Source: Rhodococcus oxybenzonivorans
GTDB taxonomy: Bacteria; Actinomycetota; Actinomycetes; Mycobacteriales; Mycobacteriaceae
Assembly (NCBI RefSeq): GCF_003130705.1
Contig: NZ_CP021354.1
Span: 186,001 to 250,000 of the forward strand
DNA: 64,000 nt
Reading direction: 5' to 3'
Below the pieces are notes generated by a model, which saw nothing but the letters and a program-made list of their open reading frames with translations, was not told the origin of the DNA and made no database searches. Within the stretch, counting starts at the first letter, position 1. The number at the start of each line of letters is the position of its first letter. The position numbers and the translations under genes are program-made. This document shows positions 29,942 to 39,071 of this stretch, one piece after another.

Positions 29942-31444
29942 TCAGAGTGTGCGCAGGCGCACGTTGACCTGCTTGGTCTGGGTGAAACCGGCGATCATGC
30001 CCTCGAGTGACACCTCGCGGCCCAGGCCACTCTGCTTGTAGCCGCCGTAGGACTGACCCACCATCTGGCCGCCACCCTGGTTGACCTGCACCCACCCGGT
30101 TTCCAGGGCGTGGGCAGTGGACAGCGCCAAATCGAGATTGTGTGTCCAGACGTAGGCGGCGAGCCCGTAGTGCGAGTCGTTGGCCATCGCAACGACGTCG
30201 GCGTGGTCGGTCCACGGGATGGCGACGAGGGCGGGTCCGAAGATTTCCTCCCGGGACAGGCGCCAGGAGTTGTCGGCTCCGGAGAACACCGTCGGGCCCA
30301 TGTAGTAGCCCTCGGATTTGCCGACCTTGTCGGGGGAGCCGTCGAGGACCGTCGAGACCTTGTTCGAGCTGAGGCCGTCGTCGAGGAAACCGCAGACCGA
30401 CGCGAACTGTGCCTCGTTGATGATGGCGCCCATGTCCGTGGCCTCGTCCAACGGGTTGCCGACCTTCAGCCCGGCCAGGGTGGTGACGAGCCGGTCGAGG
30501 ACGTTGTCGTAGATGTCCTGGTGCAGGAACAGCCGGGAGCCGGCGGTGCAGCTCTGGCCCTGCCTGTGTACGCGGGTCGAGAGCAGCAGCTGGTTGATGA
30601 AGTCGTCGTTGATATCGACGTCGGGAAAGACGATCGACGGGTTCTTACCGCCGAGTTCGAGGGAGACGTGTGCGAGGCGGCCACCCGCTTCACGGGCGAC
30701 GCGTCGCCCGACCTCGGTGGAGCCGGTGAAGGAAACCTTGTCGACGTCCGGGTGCTGGACCAGCGCTTCGCCCGCCACAGAGCCCTTTCCAGTGATGACG
30801 TTGAGGACACCGGCCGGCAGGTGTTCGGCGCAGATCTCGGCGAGGAGCAGCACGCTCAGCGGGGCTGCTTCGGCGGCCTTGACCACGACGGTGTTGCCCG
30901 CGACGAGGGCAGCGGGGATCTTGAATCCGGCGATCATCAACGGGGAGTTCCAGGGCAGGATGCAGCCGATGACGCCGAGCGGCTCCTGGCGGGAGTACTG
31001 AAGCTGGTCATCCCCAGCGGGCAGGACCGTGCCCTTGATCTCGCCGGCGACACCGGCGAAGTAGCGGAACAGATTCGCCAGGGTCTGCACTTCGGGGCGG
31101 GCCTGAGTGCGCAGCGCGTTTCCGGTGTCGAGGGCGGTCAGCCGGGCGAGCTCCTCGGCGCGGGCGTCGATGGCGTCGGCGATCTTCGACAGAATCCGGG
31201 CGCGGGCGGTGAAGTGCTGAGACTTCCAACGCGGAAAGGCCTTGTGGGCAGCACGGACGGCCTTGTCGACGTCCTCGGCGCTCGAGGTCGGCACACGGCC
31301 GATCACGTGCTTCCGCAGAATAGGAGTGGTCACCTCACTCCACTGACCGTCGAGAGCTTCCACCCACGCCCCGTCGACGAACATCGGGTAGTCGCGGGCT
31401 TCGGGAATCTGAAGGTCCGCGAGGGAGGTCTGGGTGGAAGTCAT
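29942..31444 (-). CDS. Aldehyde dehydrogenase (NAD(P)+-dependent)
   Basis: 500 residues from the ATG at 31444 with AGGAG upstream. Contains LPWNSPLMIAGFKIPAAL (cofactor loop), FTGSTEVGR, general base Glu263 in LELGGKNPS and nucleophile Cys299 in GQSCTAGSR, and the late EIFGPALV. Full length for the superfamily. First gene of the two-gene unit with the CaiB transferase. Substrate unknown; medium aldehydes are likely. Confidence 0.92.
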   Translation of the reverse strand: MTSTQTSLADLQIPEARDYPMFVDGAWVEALDGQWSEVTTPILRKHVIGRVPTSSAEDVDKAVRAAHKAFPRWKSQHFTARARILSKIADAIDARAEELARLTALDTGNALRTQARPEVQTLANLFRYFAGVAGEIKGTVLPAGDDQLQYSRQEPLGVIGCILPWNSPLMIAGFKIPAALVAGNTVVVKAAEAAPLSVLLLAEICAEHLPAGVLNVITGKGSVAGEALVQHPDVDKVSFTGSTEVGRRVAREAGGRLAHVSLELGGKNPSIVFPDVDINDDFINQLLLSTRVHRQGQSCTAGSRLFLHQDIYDNVLDRLVTTLAGLKVGNPLDEATDMGAIINEAQFASVCGFLDDGLSSNKVSTVLDGSPDKVGKSEGYYMGPTVFSGADNSWRLSREEIFGPALVAIPWTDHADVVAMANDSHYGLAAYVWTHNLDLALSTAHALETGWVQVNQGGGQMVGQSYGGYKQSGLGREVSLEGMIAGFTQTKQVNVRLRTL

Positions 31445-32047
31445 ATGGCGTCTCCTAGCTGTATCGTGCGCGGGCAGCATGAGCACGGTTCATGCGTCGG
31501 GCAGGACGTAAGTCAGTGAATCGCCGTCGAAAACTCCGATGGCGAGGGGTGATACATCTACGATGCGGTGCGAGTACGCGCGGGTCAATCACCAGATCCG
31601 CTACCCGGGTGCGCAAAAATGCGCCACCACTGCGCGCGGGCACCCGCACATCCGCAGGTGCCCGTCGGGTGACCGAGAGCGGGCCGAGCGTCGCAAGCAT
31701 CGAAACGGGTACCGGAAACCGCACCTCGGTTCTTATCGGTGATGGGGCGTTCCGGAATACCTTTTTGCGTAGCGCGCAGTAACACTCGCCGCCGAATACT
31801 TACCCGTACCCGGCGGTTTCATGTATTCGTGTTTTGCGACGCGAAAAGGCCCGTTGCCGAACATTATTCGGGCACAAACTCGCCTCGAGTACTTGAATTC
31901 GACACAAGTGCCAACGGTGTCGAAGATGATCTTGCTCGAAATTCTGTATTACGCGCGAGTAACCATTAAAGCTGTTTATGCTGCGGTCCACACTGGGATT
32001 TATCCCCGCTACGGGGTGCTGGTCCTGGTACAGACGAAGGAGAACCG
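31445..32047. other. Divergent intergenic region (603 bases) with a low-GC part and small inverted repeats
   Basis: No gene is supported. The part from about 31740 to 32040 is clearly poorer in GC than the surroundings. It holds CGAATAC (31793-31799) facing GTATTCG (31823-31829) and CCGAA-N5-TTCGG (31857-31871). GGAG before the TTG at 32048 is the ribosome site for the PHA synthase. The region probably holds the promoters of the aldehyde dehydrogenase and PHA synthase genes. Confidence 0.5.
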
Positions 32048-33745
32048 TTGACCAAGACGGCGGAGCCGAAGATCGCACTCGTGATACCCGACGCCACCCC
32101 TGAGGGGGAGGACCGTGCCGGCGGGTTCGGCGCATGGAACGCGCTGAACGCAGTGACGGGAGTCGTTGGGCAGGGTCGAGTGGTCCTCGAGGAGTCGCTC
32201 CGCCTCGGGCGCGAGCTGACGAAGATCACCGTGGGCCGCTCGGATGTAGGGCCGGCCGCGGGCGATCGGCGGTTCACCGATCAGGCGTGGACGAACAATC
32301 CGATCTACCGCCGCGTGCAACAGACCTACCTTGCATCCGTCGACGCGGTCGAAAGTGTCGTCGAAGACTTGGGCCGACGGGTCGATGACCGCCACGCGCG
32401 GGAAGCGGCGTTCGTATCGACCGTCCTCACCAGCGCGCTCGCACCGACGAACTACTTGCCCACCAACCCGGCGGCGGTGAAAGAGGCGTTCGACACCGGT
32501 GGGATGAGCCTGGTTCGTGGCGCCCGCAACTATGTGTCCGACCTGCGCCACAACGGTGGGATGCCGCGGATGGTCGATCCCGACGCCTTCACGGTCGGCG
32601 TCGATCTCGCCGTGACGCCGGGTGCCGTCGTCGCCCGCGACGAGGTCGCCGAGGTGCTGCAGTACACGCCGACCACGGAGACCGTATACGAGCGCCCCGT
32701 ACTCGTGGTGCCGCCACCGATCGGCCGCTACTACTTCCTCGACCTGCGCCCCGGTCGCAGCTTCGTCGAGCACGCTGTGTCCCGCGGACTGCAGACGTTC
32801 ATGCTGGCGTGGCGTAATCCGCAAGCAGAACAGGGTGACTGGGACCTCGACACGTACGCGCAACGTGTGTCGGACGCGATCGACGAGGTCCGGGAAATCA
32901 CCGGCAGTGATGACGTCAACGTGATCGGTTTCTGCGCCGGCGGCCTCATCACCACCGCCCTGCTCAACCACCTCGCCGCCACCGGGGACACCCGCGTGCA
33001 CAGCATGTCGTACGCCGTGACAATGCTCGACTTCGCGGACCCGGCCGGCCTCGCGGCGTTCTCGGGACCGAGACTGCTGCAGCTGGTGAAGGGGCGGTCC
33101 CGGCGAAACGGCATCATCTCGGCACGCGACATGGGCAGCGCCTTCACGTGGATGCGCCCGAACGACCTCGTCTTCAACTACGTGGTCAACAACTACCTCA
33201 TGGGACGGACGCCGCCGGCCTTCGACATCCTCTCCTGGAACGCCGACGGCACCAATCTGCCCGGAGCGCTGCACGTCCAGTTCCTCGACATCTTCGAGAA
33301 CAACACACTTGCGACGCCGGGAGCGATGACCGCGCTCGGCACGCCCGTCGACCTCGGCAGGATCACCGTCCCCACCTTCGTCTCCGGCGCGATTGCCGAC
33401 CACCTCACCTCCTGGAAGAACTGTTACCGCACAACCCAACTGCTGTCGGGCGACACCAAGTTCGTGCTCAGCTTCTCCGGACACATCGCCAGCCTCGTCA
33501 ACCCGCCCGGCAACCCGAAGTCCCACTACTGGGAAGGCGGAGAGCCGGGACCCGATCCCGAGGCGTGGCTCGCCGCGTCGACGAAGAAGACCGGCAGCTG
33601 GTGGGAATCCTGGGCCGATTGGGTCTCGGAACGGGCCGGCGAGCGCATCGCCGCGAGTACACGCCTGGGCAGCGACGAGCACACCGTCCTCGGCGACGCA
33701 CCCGGTCTCTACGTGCGCGACCTGAAAGCCGGTATTCCCGTGTAA
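32048..33745 (+). CDS. phaC: Poly(3-hydroxyalkanoate) synthase, class I/II type
   Basis: 565 residues from a TTG at 32048 with AAGGAG upstream. The PhaC-type lipase box is VIGFCAGG with nucleophile Cys296; other family stretches are NPIYRRVQQTYLA, PPPIGRYYFLDLRPGRSFVEHAV, ADHLTSWKNCYR (catalytic aspartate) and FSGHIASLVNPPGN (catalytic histidine). It polymerises 3-hydroxyacyl-CoA into storage polyester at granule surfaces. No phasin, PhaA or PhaB gene is adjacent. Its 3' end overlaps the convergent monooxygenase gene by 37 bases. Confidence 0.88.
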   Translation: MTKTAEPKIALVIPDATPEGEDRAGGFGAWNALNAVTGVVGQGRVVLEESLRLGRELTKITVGRSDVGPAAGDRRFTDQAWTNNPIYRRVQQTYLASVDAVESVVEDLGRRVDDRHAREAAFVSTVLTSALAPTNYLPTNPAAVKEAFDTGGMSLVRGARNYVSDLRHNGGMPRMVDPDAFTVGVDLAVTPGAVVARDEVAEVLQYTPTTETVYERPVLVVPPPIGRYYFLDLRPGRSFVEHAVSRGLQTFMLAWRNPQAEQGDWDLDTYAQRVSDAIDEVREITGSDDVNVIGFCAGGLITTALLNHLAATGDTRVHSMSYAVTMLDFADPAGLAAFSGPRLLQLVKGRSRRNGIISARDMGSAFTWMRPNDLVFNYVVNNYLMGRTPPAFDILSWNADGTNLPGALHVQFLDIFENNTLATPGAMTALGTPVDLGRITVPTFVSGAIADHLTSWKNCYRTTQLLSGDTKFVLSFSGHIASLVNPPGNPKSHYWEGGEPGPDPEAWLAASTKKTGSWWESWADWVSERAGERIAASTRLGSDEHTVLGDAPGLYVRDLKAGIPV

Positions 33746-35229
33746 ATTGCGGCCAGGGATCGCCCGGCCTGCATGACGGTGCGGTCGGGTCGCACGATCG
33801 CCGCGGTCGCGTACCCGTCGGCGAGCCAGCGACCAAGGTCGGAGTTGGGCGGGGCGGGCACGACGACGGCGCCGCGGCGTTCGATCTCGTAACGCTGGCC
33901 GGCGGACGGCTCGATCGTGGTGACGAGCAGGAACCGTGCGGGCGTGCTGTCGTCGAGTCGACGGCCGTCACCGTCGAGAATTGGGTTGGGACACAGGTTT
34001 CCGGCCAGCCCCCATGCGGGCGCGGGCCGGTGGACGAATTCTGAGCGGCGCAGCGCTGGGGTGGTGCTGTCGGTGATCTTCGCGGCTACTCCCGGTACCC
34101 GTCCGGCCAAGGGAGCGAGGCGCCTTCGTACCACGTTACCGACGCGACCGCCCTCGGTCATTGCCCAGCCGATCGTAGTCGCGAGTCGGATCATGTGGTG
34201 GGCGTGAGGCTTCCGTTCCTGCTCATAGGTGTTCAGGCAGCTGTCGGGAAGGGTGCCGTCGAGGACGCCGGTGAGCTTCCAGGCCAAGTTCGCGGCGTCG
34301 CGAAGTCCGGCCCCCATCCCCTGTCCGACGAACGGGGGCGTCAGGTGCGCTGCGTCGCCGAGCAGGAAGACGCGGCGGTCGCGCCACCGGTCGGCGACCT
34401 GCGCCTTGAAGGTGTAGTCGGTGACCCGGACCAGTTCGAGGTCGGTATCAGGGACTTGCCGGGTCCAGGGAGCGATCAGGGGCCGCAGTGCCCCCAGGTC
34501 CTGGAAGTCCGCTGCGCTCTCCCCGGGCCGGAGCCGGAACTCCCACCGGTAGCGGTTGCCACCGATCCGCATGTACGTCGCGGCGCGGACCGGATCGCAC
34601 ACCTGATGAACACCTTCCCACTGGTGCAGGTCGGCGTCGGTGGCGATGTCGACGACAAGCCAGCGCTGCTCGAATCCGAGATCCTGCATGCGCGAGCCGA
34701 TCGACGACCGGACCACACTGTTCGCGCCGTCGCAGCCGAGGACGTACCCCGCTCGAACGAAATGACGTTCACCGGTGAGATGGTCGGTGAATGCCACTCG
34801 CGCACAGTCGCGTTCGTGTACGACCACGGTGACGGCACTGTTTTCGCGCAAGCGCACGGTGTCGTACCTGGCCAGCCCGGTGCGCAGCAGTTGTTCGAAT
34901 TCCGGTTGGTCGAACATGTTGGCCTGCGGGAAGCCGTGCGCGCTGCTTGCCGGGTCGCGACGAAACTCGGCCAGCGTTCTCGTCTCGCGGTCGACGAGCC
35001 GTAAACCCTGCGCCGGGCGGGAGATGCCGGCAAACTCCTCGGCCAGCCCGAGTCGGGCGACGATGCGGTAGACCTCATCGTCGAGGTGTACCGCCCGCGG
35101 CTGCGGGTAGACGCCATTCCACCGGTCCAGCACCAGGACGTCGACGCCGTACTGCCCCAGCAGGGTGGCGGCGGTGATTCCCGTGGGTCCGGCTCCGACG
35201 ACGACGACCGGGTACCGCTCCACGCTCAT
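33709..35229 (-). CDS. FAD-dependent aromatic monooxygenase (MhpA/PheA-like)
   Basis: 506 residues from the ATG at 35229, which overlaps the small upstream ORF (ATGA). FAD fold VVVVGAGPTGITAATLLGQYG, DG motif LGCDGANSVVR (NADPH/FAD), and GD motif FLLGDAAHLTPPFVGQGMG are those of class A flavoprotein hydroxylases such as 3-(3-hydroxyphenyl)propionate hydroxylase. It should hydroxylate a phenolic ring to give a catechol for the extradiol dioxygenase in the same operon. Substrate not determinable from sequence. Confidence 0.88.
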   Translation of the reverse strand: MSVERYPVVVVGAGPTGITAATLLGQYGVDVLVLDRWNGVYPQPRAVHLDDEVYRIVARLGLAEEFAGISRPAQGLRLVDRETRTLAEFRRDPASSAHGFPQANMFDQPEFEQLLRTGLARYDTVRLRENSAVTVVVHERDCARVAFTDHLTGERHFVRAGYVLGCDGANSVVRSSIGSRMQDLGFEQRWLVVDIATDADLHQWEGVHQVCDPVRAATYMRIGGNRYRWEFRLRPGESAADFQDLGALRPLIAPWTRQVPDTDLELVRVTDYTFKAQVADRWRDRRVFLLGDAAHLTPPFVGQGMGAGLRDAANLAWKLTGVLDGTLPDSCLNTYEQERKPHAHHMIRLATTIGWAMTEGGRVGNVVRRRLAPLAGRVPGVAAKITDSTTPALRRSEFVHRPAPAWGLAGNLCPNPILDGDGRRLDDSTPARFLLVTTIEPSAGQRYEIERRGAVVVPAPPNSDLGRWLADGYATAAIVRPDRTVMQAGRSLAAIYTGIPAFRSRT

Positions 35230-35381
35230 GCCGTCACCTCCAGCCGCCAGACCAGTGGATAGCGATCGAGCGCGGGTCCGACGGCGGCACCAGCGGCCGC
35301 CGCGACGGTGACGACCACCGAACCGTCCTCGACGATCGCGCCGATGTGGCCGATCCCGGTCACCGAGGCCAGGGCACTCAC
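35226..35381 (-). CDS. Small coupled ORF, 51 residues, unknown function
   Basis: A GTG at 35381 overlaps the FAH-hydrolase stop (GTGA) and its own stop overlaps the monooxygenase ATG (ATGA), so it is tied into translation of both neighbours. The product starts MSALASVTGIGHIGAIVEDG, has an alanine/glycine-rich middle and ends PLVWRLEVTA. No signal peptide, cysteines or known domain are seen. It may be a small accessory protein of the aromatic module, or only a coupling device that keeps ribosomes moving. I do not recognise a family. Confidence 0.55.
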   Translation of the reverse strand: MSALASVTGIGHIGAIVEDGSVVVTVAAAAGAAVGPALDRYPLVWRLEVTA

Positions 35382-36319
35382 CGGGCGAACCTGACCACGG
35401 TCCGCTGGATCCCCAGGTCCAGGACACCGTCGTCCGTGGCGATCGACAGCTCCATGACATCGCCGTCCTGCAGGTAGTGGGGGTTCTTCGCCTGAGCCTT
35501 GAAGAAGAACTTCCACTTGACCGCAGGCGGCAGCAGCGAGCCGATGATCTCGACCGGCTTGGACGGCGCCTTCAGAGCGGTACCTCCGGGAGTGCCGGTG
35601 AGCAGCAGGTCTCCGGCATCGAGTCGCTGAAACTTGGTCAATGCCTGCAGCGCCTGCACCGGCCGGTAGATCATGTCCGACCCGACCGTCATGTTCTGCC
35701 GGACCTCGCCGTTGACGCGCAGCTGCAGTCGAAGATCATCGAATCGCTTGAAGTCGCCCTCCTCCAGCAGCACCAAAGCCGGGCCGACCGGGGTGAAGGT
35801 GGGATACGACTTCGCTTCGTAGAACTGCGTTTTCGGGAGCTGCACGTCCCTGGCCGACACGTCGTTCGCGATGACGAGACCGGCGACGAAGTCTGCAATG
35901 TTGTGCTCGTCGATCGAGGCACCCACCGGAACGGGTCGGCCGAACACCAGTCCCGCCTCGACCTCGTAGTCGAGGAAGCGAACATGGTCGGGTTTGATCA
36001 CGTCCGCGGACGGGCCACTGATCGAACCGGACGCCTTTCGGAAGAACGTCAACGGGACGGTATCCGGGTTCATTCCCGAATCCTTCACGTGCGAGACGTA
36101 ATTCGTCATCTGCGCCACCACTCGGCACGGAGAGGTGACCGGCGAGAGCAGCTCCAAGGTGTCGATCGGGACCGTGGCCGTGGCCGTGGCAGCGGCCTCG
36201 ATCGCCGCCCGATCGGCGAGAAGTGCGGCCGTCGTGGTGGCAGCGGAGTCGACCTGGGTGGCGCCGCGCGGGGTCTGCACCCACCAGCCGTCGTGGGTGC
36301 GGAGGACGGAAATACTCAT
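35378..36319 (-). CDS. Fumarylacetoacetate hydrolase-family protein
   Basis: 313 residues from the ATG at 36319, overlapping the dioxygenase stop by four bases. The FAH metal site is visible: DYEVEAGLVFGRPV (two glutamates) and the VANDVSARDVQ-type aspartate region (IANDVSARDVQLPK), then LLTGTPGG. This family includes C-C hydrolases, decarboxylases and hydratases of meta-cleavage products. In this operon it should act on the ring-opened product of the extradiol dioxygenase. Confidence 0.88.
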   Translation of the reverse strand: MSISVLRTHDGWWVQTPRGATQVDSAATTTAALLADRAAIEAAATATATVPIDTLELLSPVTSPCRVVAQMTNYVSHVKDSGMNPDTVPLTFFRKASGSISGPSADVIKPDHVRFLDYEVEAGLVFGRPVPVGASIDEHNIADFVAGLVIANDVSARDVQLPKTQFYEAKSYPTFTPVGPALVLLEEGDFKRFDDLRLQLRVNGEVRQNMTVGSDMIYRPVQALQALTKFQRLDAGDLLLTGTPGGTALKAPSKPVEIIGSLLPPAVKWKFFFKAQAKNPHYLQDGDVMELSIATDDGVLDLGIQRTVVRFAR

Positions 36320-37449
36320 GAAGAAGCTACTTTCAACAGGCCACGAAGGCGTTGGAGGTCGAACTCGTTGTCTCCGCGGAGCGAAGAGATTGTCGCGCGC
36401 AGTTCGCGTAGGGACTCCCGGCCGGGAGCGGTACCGAGAAAATCGCTGGTCGCCGGCGGGCCCCACTGCGCCAGACCGGAGGCGCTCATCGGCGCCCAGC
36501 CGGGTTCGAGGGCGGCGTCGAACATGTCACCGTCACTGAAATGCTCGACCAGGAAACCGTCCGGGTCGCGCCAGTAATCGAAAATCTGGCTGCCCTGGAT
36601 GTGACGGCCGATCCCCCACGAGCGACGGTAACCCCGCTCCCGCAGGTATTCGCCGCCTGCAGCCAAGGTGTCGAGGTCGCAGACCTGGTACGCCGAGTGC
36701 ATGTAGCGATTGGACGGGCCGAGGGTGAGAGCCACGGTGTGATGATCGGCGGGAGTGTCGCCACGGTCGCAGCGGACAAAACTCATCACCGGCCCGCGCT
36801 GCCGCTGGCCGGGGTAGTACTGGAAATCGCTCACGATCATTCCCAGATGCTGCAGATACCAATTCAATGTCTCGAGGTAGGTGGTGCTCTGCAGCACCAC
36901 GTGACCCAACCGCTGCACCGACACCGGCTCCCGTGGTGGGCGCTGCGTCGCGTTAGTCCGTTCCGCCGTGCGTCCGACGTTGAGGGTGACCGGAGTCTGC
37001 GCGGGCAGTGCGGGTAACCGGCGCACGCCGGAGACCACGCGCACCGAACTCCCATTCGGGTCGGCCAACTCGACGACGATGCCGCCCAGGCTCTCGGGCA
37101 GCCGGTCGACACGACGGCCGGTGGCCTCGGCCAGATGCAGCACGTCCGCGTCATCGGCGGCGAGGAACGCCGCTCCCAGGAATCGGGAACGGGGGCCCTT
37201 CTTAATGATCACGCACGGCGTTCCAGCGTCGGTTCCCCGTAGCTGCAGTTCATCTCGGGTCCGTGAGGCGGTGGTGAATCCGAAGGCGTGAGCGAACATT
37301 TCGGCCCGGTCGAGGTCGGGTTTCGCGAATTCCAGCCACGCGAGATCGTGCACCTTGACGATCGGGTTCGGCGCCCGGCCGGGGTGTTCACCGCGCCGTG
37401 CGCCCTGTTCGCTGTGCAGATCGGCGTGAGCGTCGATGTGTCTATTCAT
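36316..37449 (-). CDS. Two-domain extradiol ring-cleavage dioxygenase (VOC, type I)
   Basis: 377 residues from the ATG at 37449 with GAGGAG upstream. The C-terminal VOC domain carries the Fe(II) triad His183 (LGHVVL), His251 (YMHSAYQV) and Glu302 (FLVEHFSDG). The N-terminal VOC domain (about 30-145) is structural, as in BphC. A charged ~30-residue leader precedes it. It opens catechols next to the hydroxyls. It is the first gene of the module and faces a TetR gene across two palindromes. Confidence 0.88.
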   Translation of the reverse strand: MNRHIDAHADLHSEQGARRGEHPGRAPNPIVKVHDLAWLEFAKPDLDRAEMFAHAFGFTTASRTRDELQLRGTDAGTPCVIIKKGPRSRFLGAAFLAADDADVLHLAEATGRRVDRLPESLGGIVVELADPNGSSVRVVSGVRRLPALPAQTPVTLNVGRTAERTNATQRPPREPVSVQRLGHVVLQSTTYLETLNWYLQHLGMIVSDFQYYPGQRQRGPVMSFVRCDRGDTPADHHTVALTLGPSNRYMHSAYQVCDLDTLAAGGEYLRERGYRRSWGIGRHIQGSQIFDYWRDPDGFLVEHFSDGDMFDAALEPGWAPMSASGLAQWGPPATSDFLGTAPGRESLRELRATISSLRGDNEFDLQRLRGLLKVASS

Positions 37450-37467
37450 GAGCTCTCCTCAAGTGAA

Positions 37468-37481
37468 TGACGATATCGTCA
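37468..37481. promoter_or_regulatory. Operator palindrome O1 of the aromatic module
   Basis: TGACGATATCGTCA is a perfect 14-bp palindrome 19 bases before the dioxygenase start, between it and the divergent TetR gene. Binding here would block the operon promoter. Confidence 0.65.
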
Positions 37482-37510
37482 CTCATGAGTGGACCGTCAG
37501 TCAAGGATCC

Positions 37511-37524
37511 TGACGAAATCATCA
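37511..37524. promoter_or_regulatory. Operator O2, near-copy of O1
   Basis: TGACGAAATCATCA matches O1 at 12 of 14 positions and lies 43 bases away, about four helical turns, so two TetR dimers would sit on the same face. Confidence 0.55.
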
Positions 37525-37573
37525 TTTCTGAGCGTCGGTGTTATCGTGGGCGGGTCTACACACAACAGAGGCG

Positions 37574-38242
37574 GTGACACGACCCTTGACCACCGACGAT
37601 GCACCAGCGAGTCGACTGGAACGACGAAAAGCACGCACGCGGGCGGCTCTCATTCGTGCGGCACAAACCTTCATCGCCGAGGGAAATCTCAGTGTTCCCG
37701 TACTCGAGATCACCCAGGCCGCCGACGTCGGAATGGGCTCGTTCTACAACCACTTCGACAGCAAGGAAGAGCTCTACCGGGCAGCGATGGACGCCGCCCT
37801 GGAAGCGCACGGCCAACTCCTCGATCACCTCACCGGCGACCTCGAGGACCCCGCCGAGACGTTCGCGCAGGCTTTTCGGCTCACCGGCCGCCTCTTTCGC
37901 AAGGAGCCCGACCTCAGCCGCGTGCTGCTCAACAACGCACCCGACCTGATCACCGCCGACCGCGGACTCGCCCCCCGTGCCCTTCGCGACATCGAGGCAG
38001 CCACCGCGACCGGACGCTTCACCGTTCGTGACCCGGAACTGGCGCTGGTCCTGACCGCCGGAGCGCTCATCGGGCTCGGCCAGCTACTGCACGCTCGCCC
38101 GGACCGTGACGCCGCCGAGGCCACCGACGCACTCGCCGAAGACCTGCTGCGCACCTTCGGGTTGACCCCGGACGACGCTCGCGGAGTCAGCCGCCGTCCG
38201 CTCCCCGACCTCGACAGTGTCGTAGGCGGATCCGCAGCCTGA
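37574..38242 (+). CDS. TetR-family regulator of the aromatic module
   Basis: About 222 residues if the GTG at 37574 is used; a TTG at 37586 and a GTG at 37538 are alternatives, and the ribosome site (GAGG) does not settle this. Helix-turn-helix: LEITQAADVGMGSFYNHFDS near residue 45, followed by KEELYRAAMD. The C-terminal domain is the variable ligand pocket. Divergent to the dioxygenase gene with O1/O2 between them, so it is the probable repressor of the module and of itself. Confidence 0.82.
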   Translation: MTRPLTTDDAPASRLERRKARTRAALIRAAQTFIAEGNLSVPVLEITQAADVGMGSFYNHFDSKEELYRAAMDAALEAHGQLLDHLTGDLEDPAETFAQAFRLTGRLFRKEPDLSRVLLNNAPDLITADRGLAPRALRDIEAATATGRFTVRDPELALVLTAGALIGLGQLLHARPDRDAAEATDALAEDLLRTFGLTPDDARGVSRRPLPDLDSVVGGSAA

Positions 38243-38303
38243 CGTCAGCCGCGCACCGTTCTCACGGTGACCCCGATGCTGTCAGCGTCAGGACGCGCAA
38301 CCG

Positions 38304-39071
38304 TCAGTCGTCGGCGACAATCGCTCGGGCGACTTTGCCGCCGTACTGTTCGGCCTGATCGCTCGGAAGCCCGGAGTCGGTGAGAATCGTTTCGACCTCG
38401 TCTATCGCTGCGACTTTGGCGAGAGCACGGTGTCCGAACTTCGAACTGTCCGCGAGGACGACGGTGCGCGCCGCAGCCGAGATGATCGCTCGTTTGAGCG
38501 GTACTTCGAGCGTGTTGGTATTGGTGATTCCTGCAGTCGGATCGATGGCGTCTGCTCCGAGGAAGGCCCAGTCGGCCGAGTAGTCGGAGAGGAAGTCGAC
38601 GGCGCGTTCGCCGACCAGGGTGAAGACGGATCCGAGTAGCTCGCCACCGGTGACCAGCAGGCGGACGGCGGGGATGGTGGCTACGTACTTGCCGATGCGA
38701 AGGTCGTTGGTGATGATCGTCAAGTCAGCTTTGTGACGAAGCTCCAGAGCGACCTGGTAGGTGGTCGACCCGCTGTCGAGGATGACCGTGTCGCCATCGG
38801 CCACGTGCTGCGCTGCGCGCCGTGCGATCGCGATTTTCTCGGGTCGTCGCTCGGTTTTCTTTACCGCGTAGGGGATTTCGGAGGATGCGCCTGTGACGGG
38901 CCGCGCTCCGCCGTGCGTTCGTTCGGCTTGGCCGGAACGAACCAACGTGTCGAGGTCACGCCGAATCGTCGACGCGTCCACGCCGAGCTCGCGTGAGAGA
39001 ACCTTCGCCTCGACATAGCCGTCGACGTGAAGGCGTTGGAGTATTTCGCCACGTCGTGTGGTTGCGGACAA
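38304..39071 (-). CDS. DeoR-family sugar-phosphate-responsive regulator
   Basis: 255 residues from a TTG at 39071 with AAGGAG six bases upstream. N-terminal DeoR helix-turn-helix RGEILQRLHVDGYVEAKVLS and DASTIRRDLDTLVRSGQAERTHGG; C-terminal sugar-phosphate isomerase-like domain with ILDSGSTTYQVA, LLVTGGEL and FLGADAIDPTAGITN. Such regulators respond to phosphorylated sugars. It faces the gnd-fgd-pgi operon, whose enzymes use glucose 6-phosphate and 6-phosphogluconate, and is its likely regulator. Confidence 0.88.
   Translation of the reverse strand: MSATTRRGEILQRLHVDGYVEAKVLSRELGVDASTIRRDLDTLVRSGQAERTHGGARPVTGASSEIPYAVKKTERRPEKIAIARRAAQHVADGDTVILDSGSTTYQVALELRHKADLTIITNDLRIGKYVATIPAVRLLVTGGELLGSVFTLVGERAVDFLSDYSADWAFLGADAIDPTAGITNTNTLEVPLKRAIISAAARTVVLADSSKFGHRALAKVAAIDEVETILTDSGLPSDQAEQYGGKVARAIVADD

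Noticed and set aside
30110..31519. 470-codon frame antisense to aldehyde dehydrogenase
   Set aside because: No recognisable protein; the opposite strand has intact active-site residues.
31455..31782. Small frames on both strands in the gap before phaC
   Set aside because: Arg/Ser-rich, no ribosome site, no similarity recognised.
38254..38269. CACCGT-TCTC-ACGGTG hairpin as a terminator between TetR and DeoR genes
   Set aside because: Only a 6-bp stem without a T-run; too weak to list as a feature.
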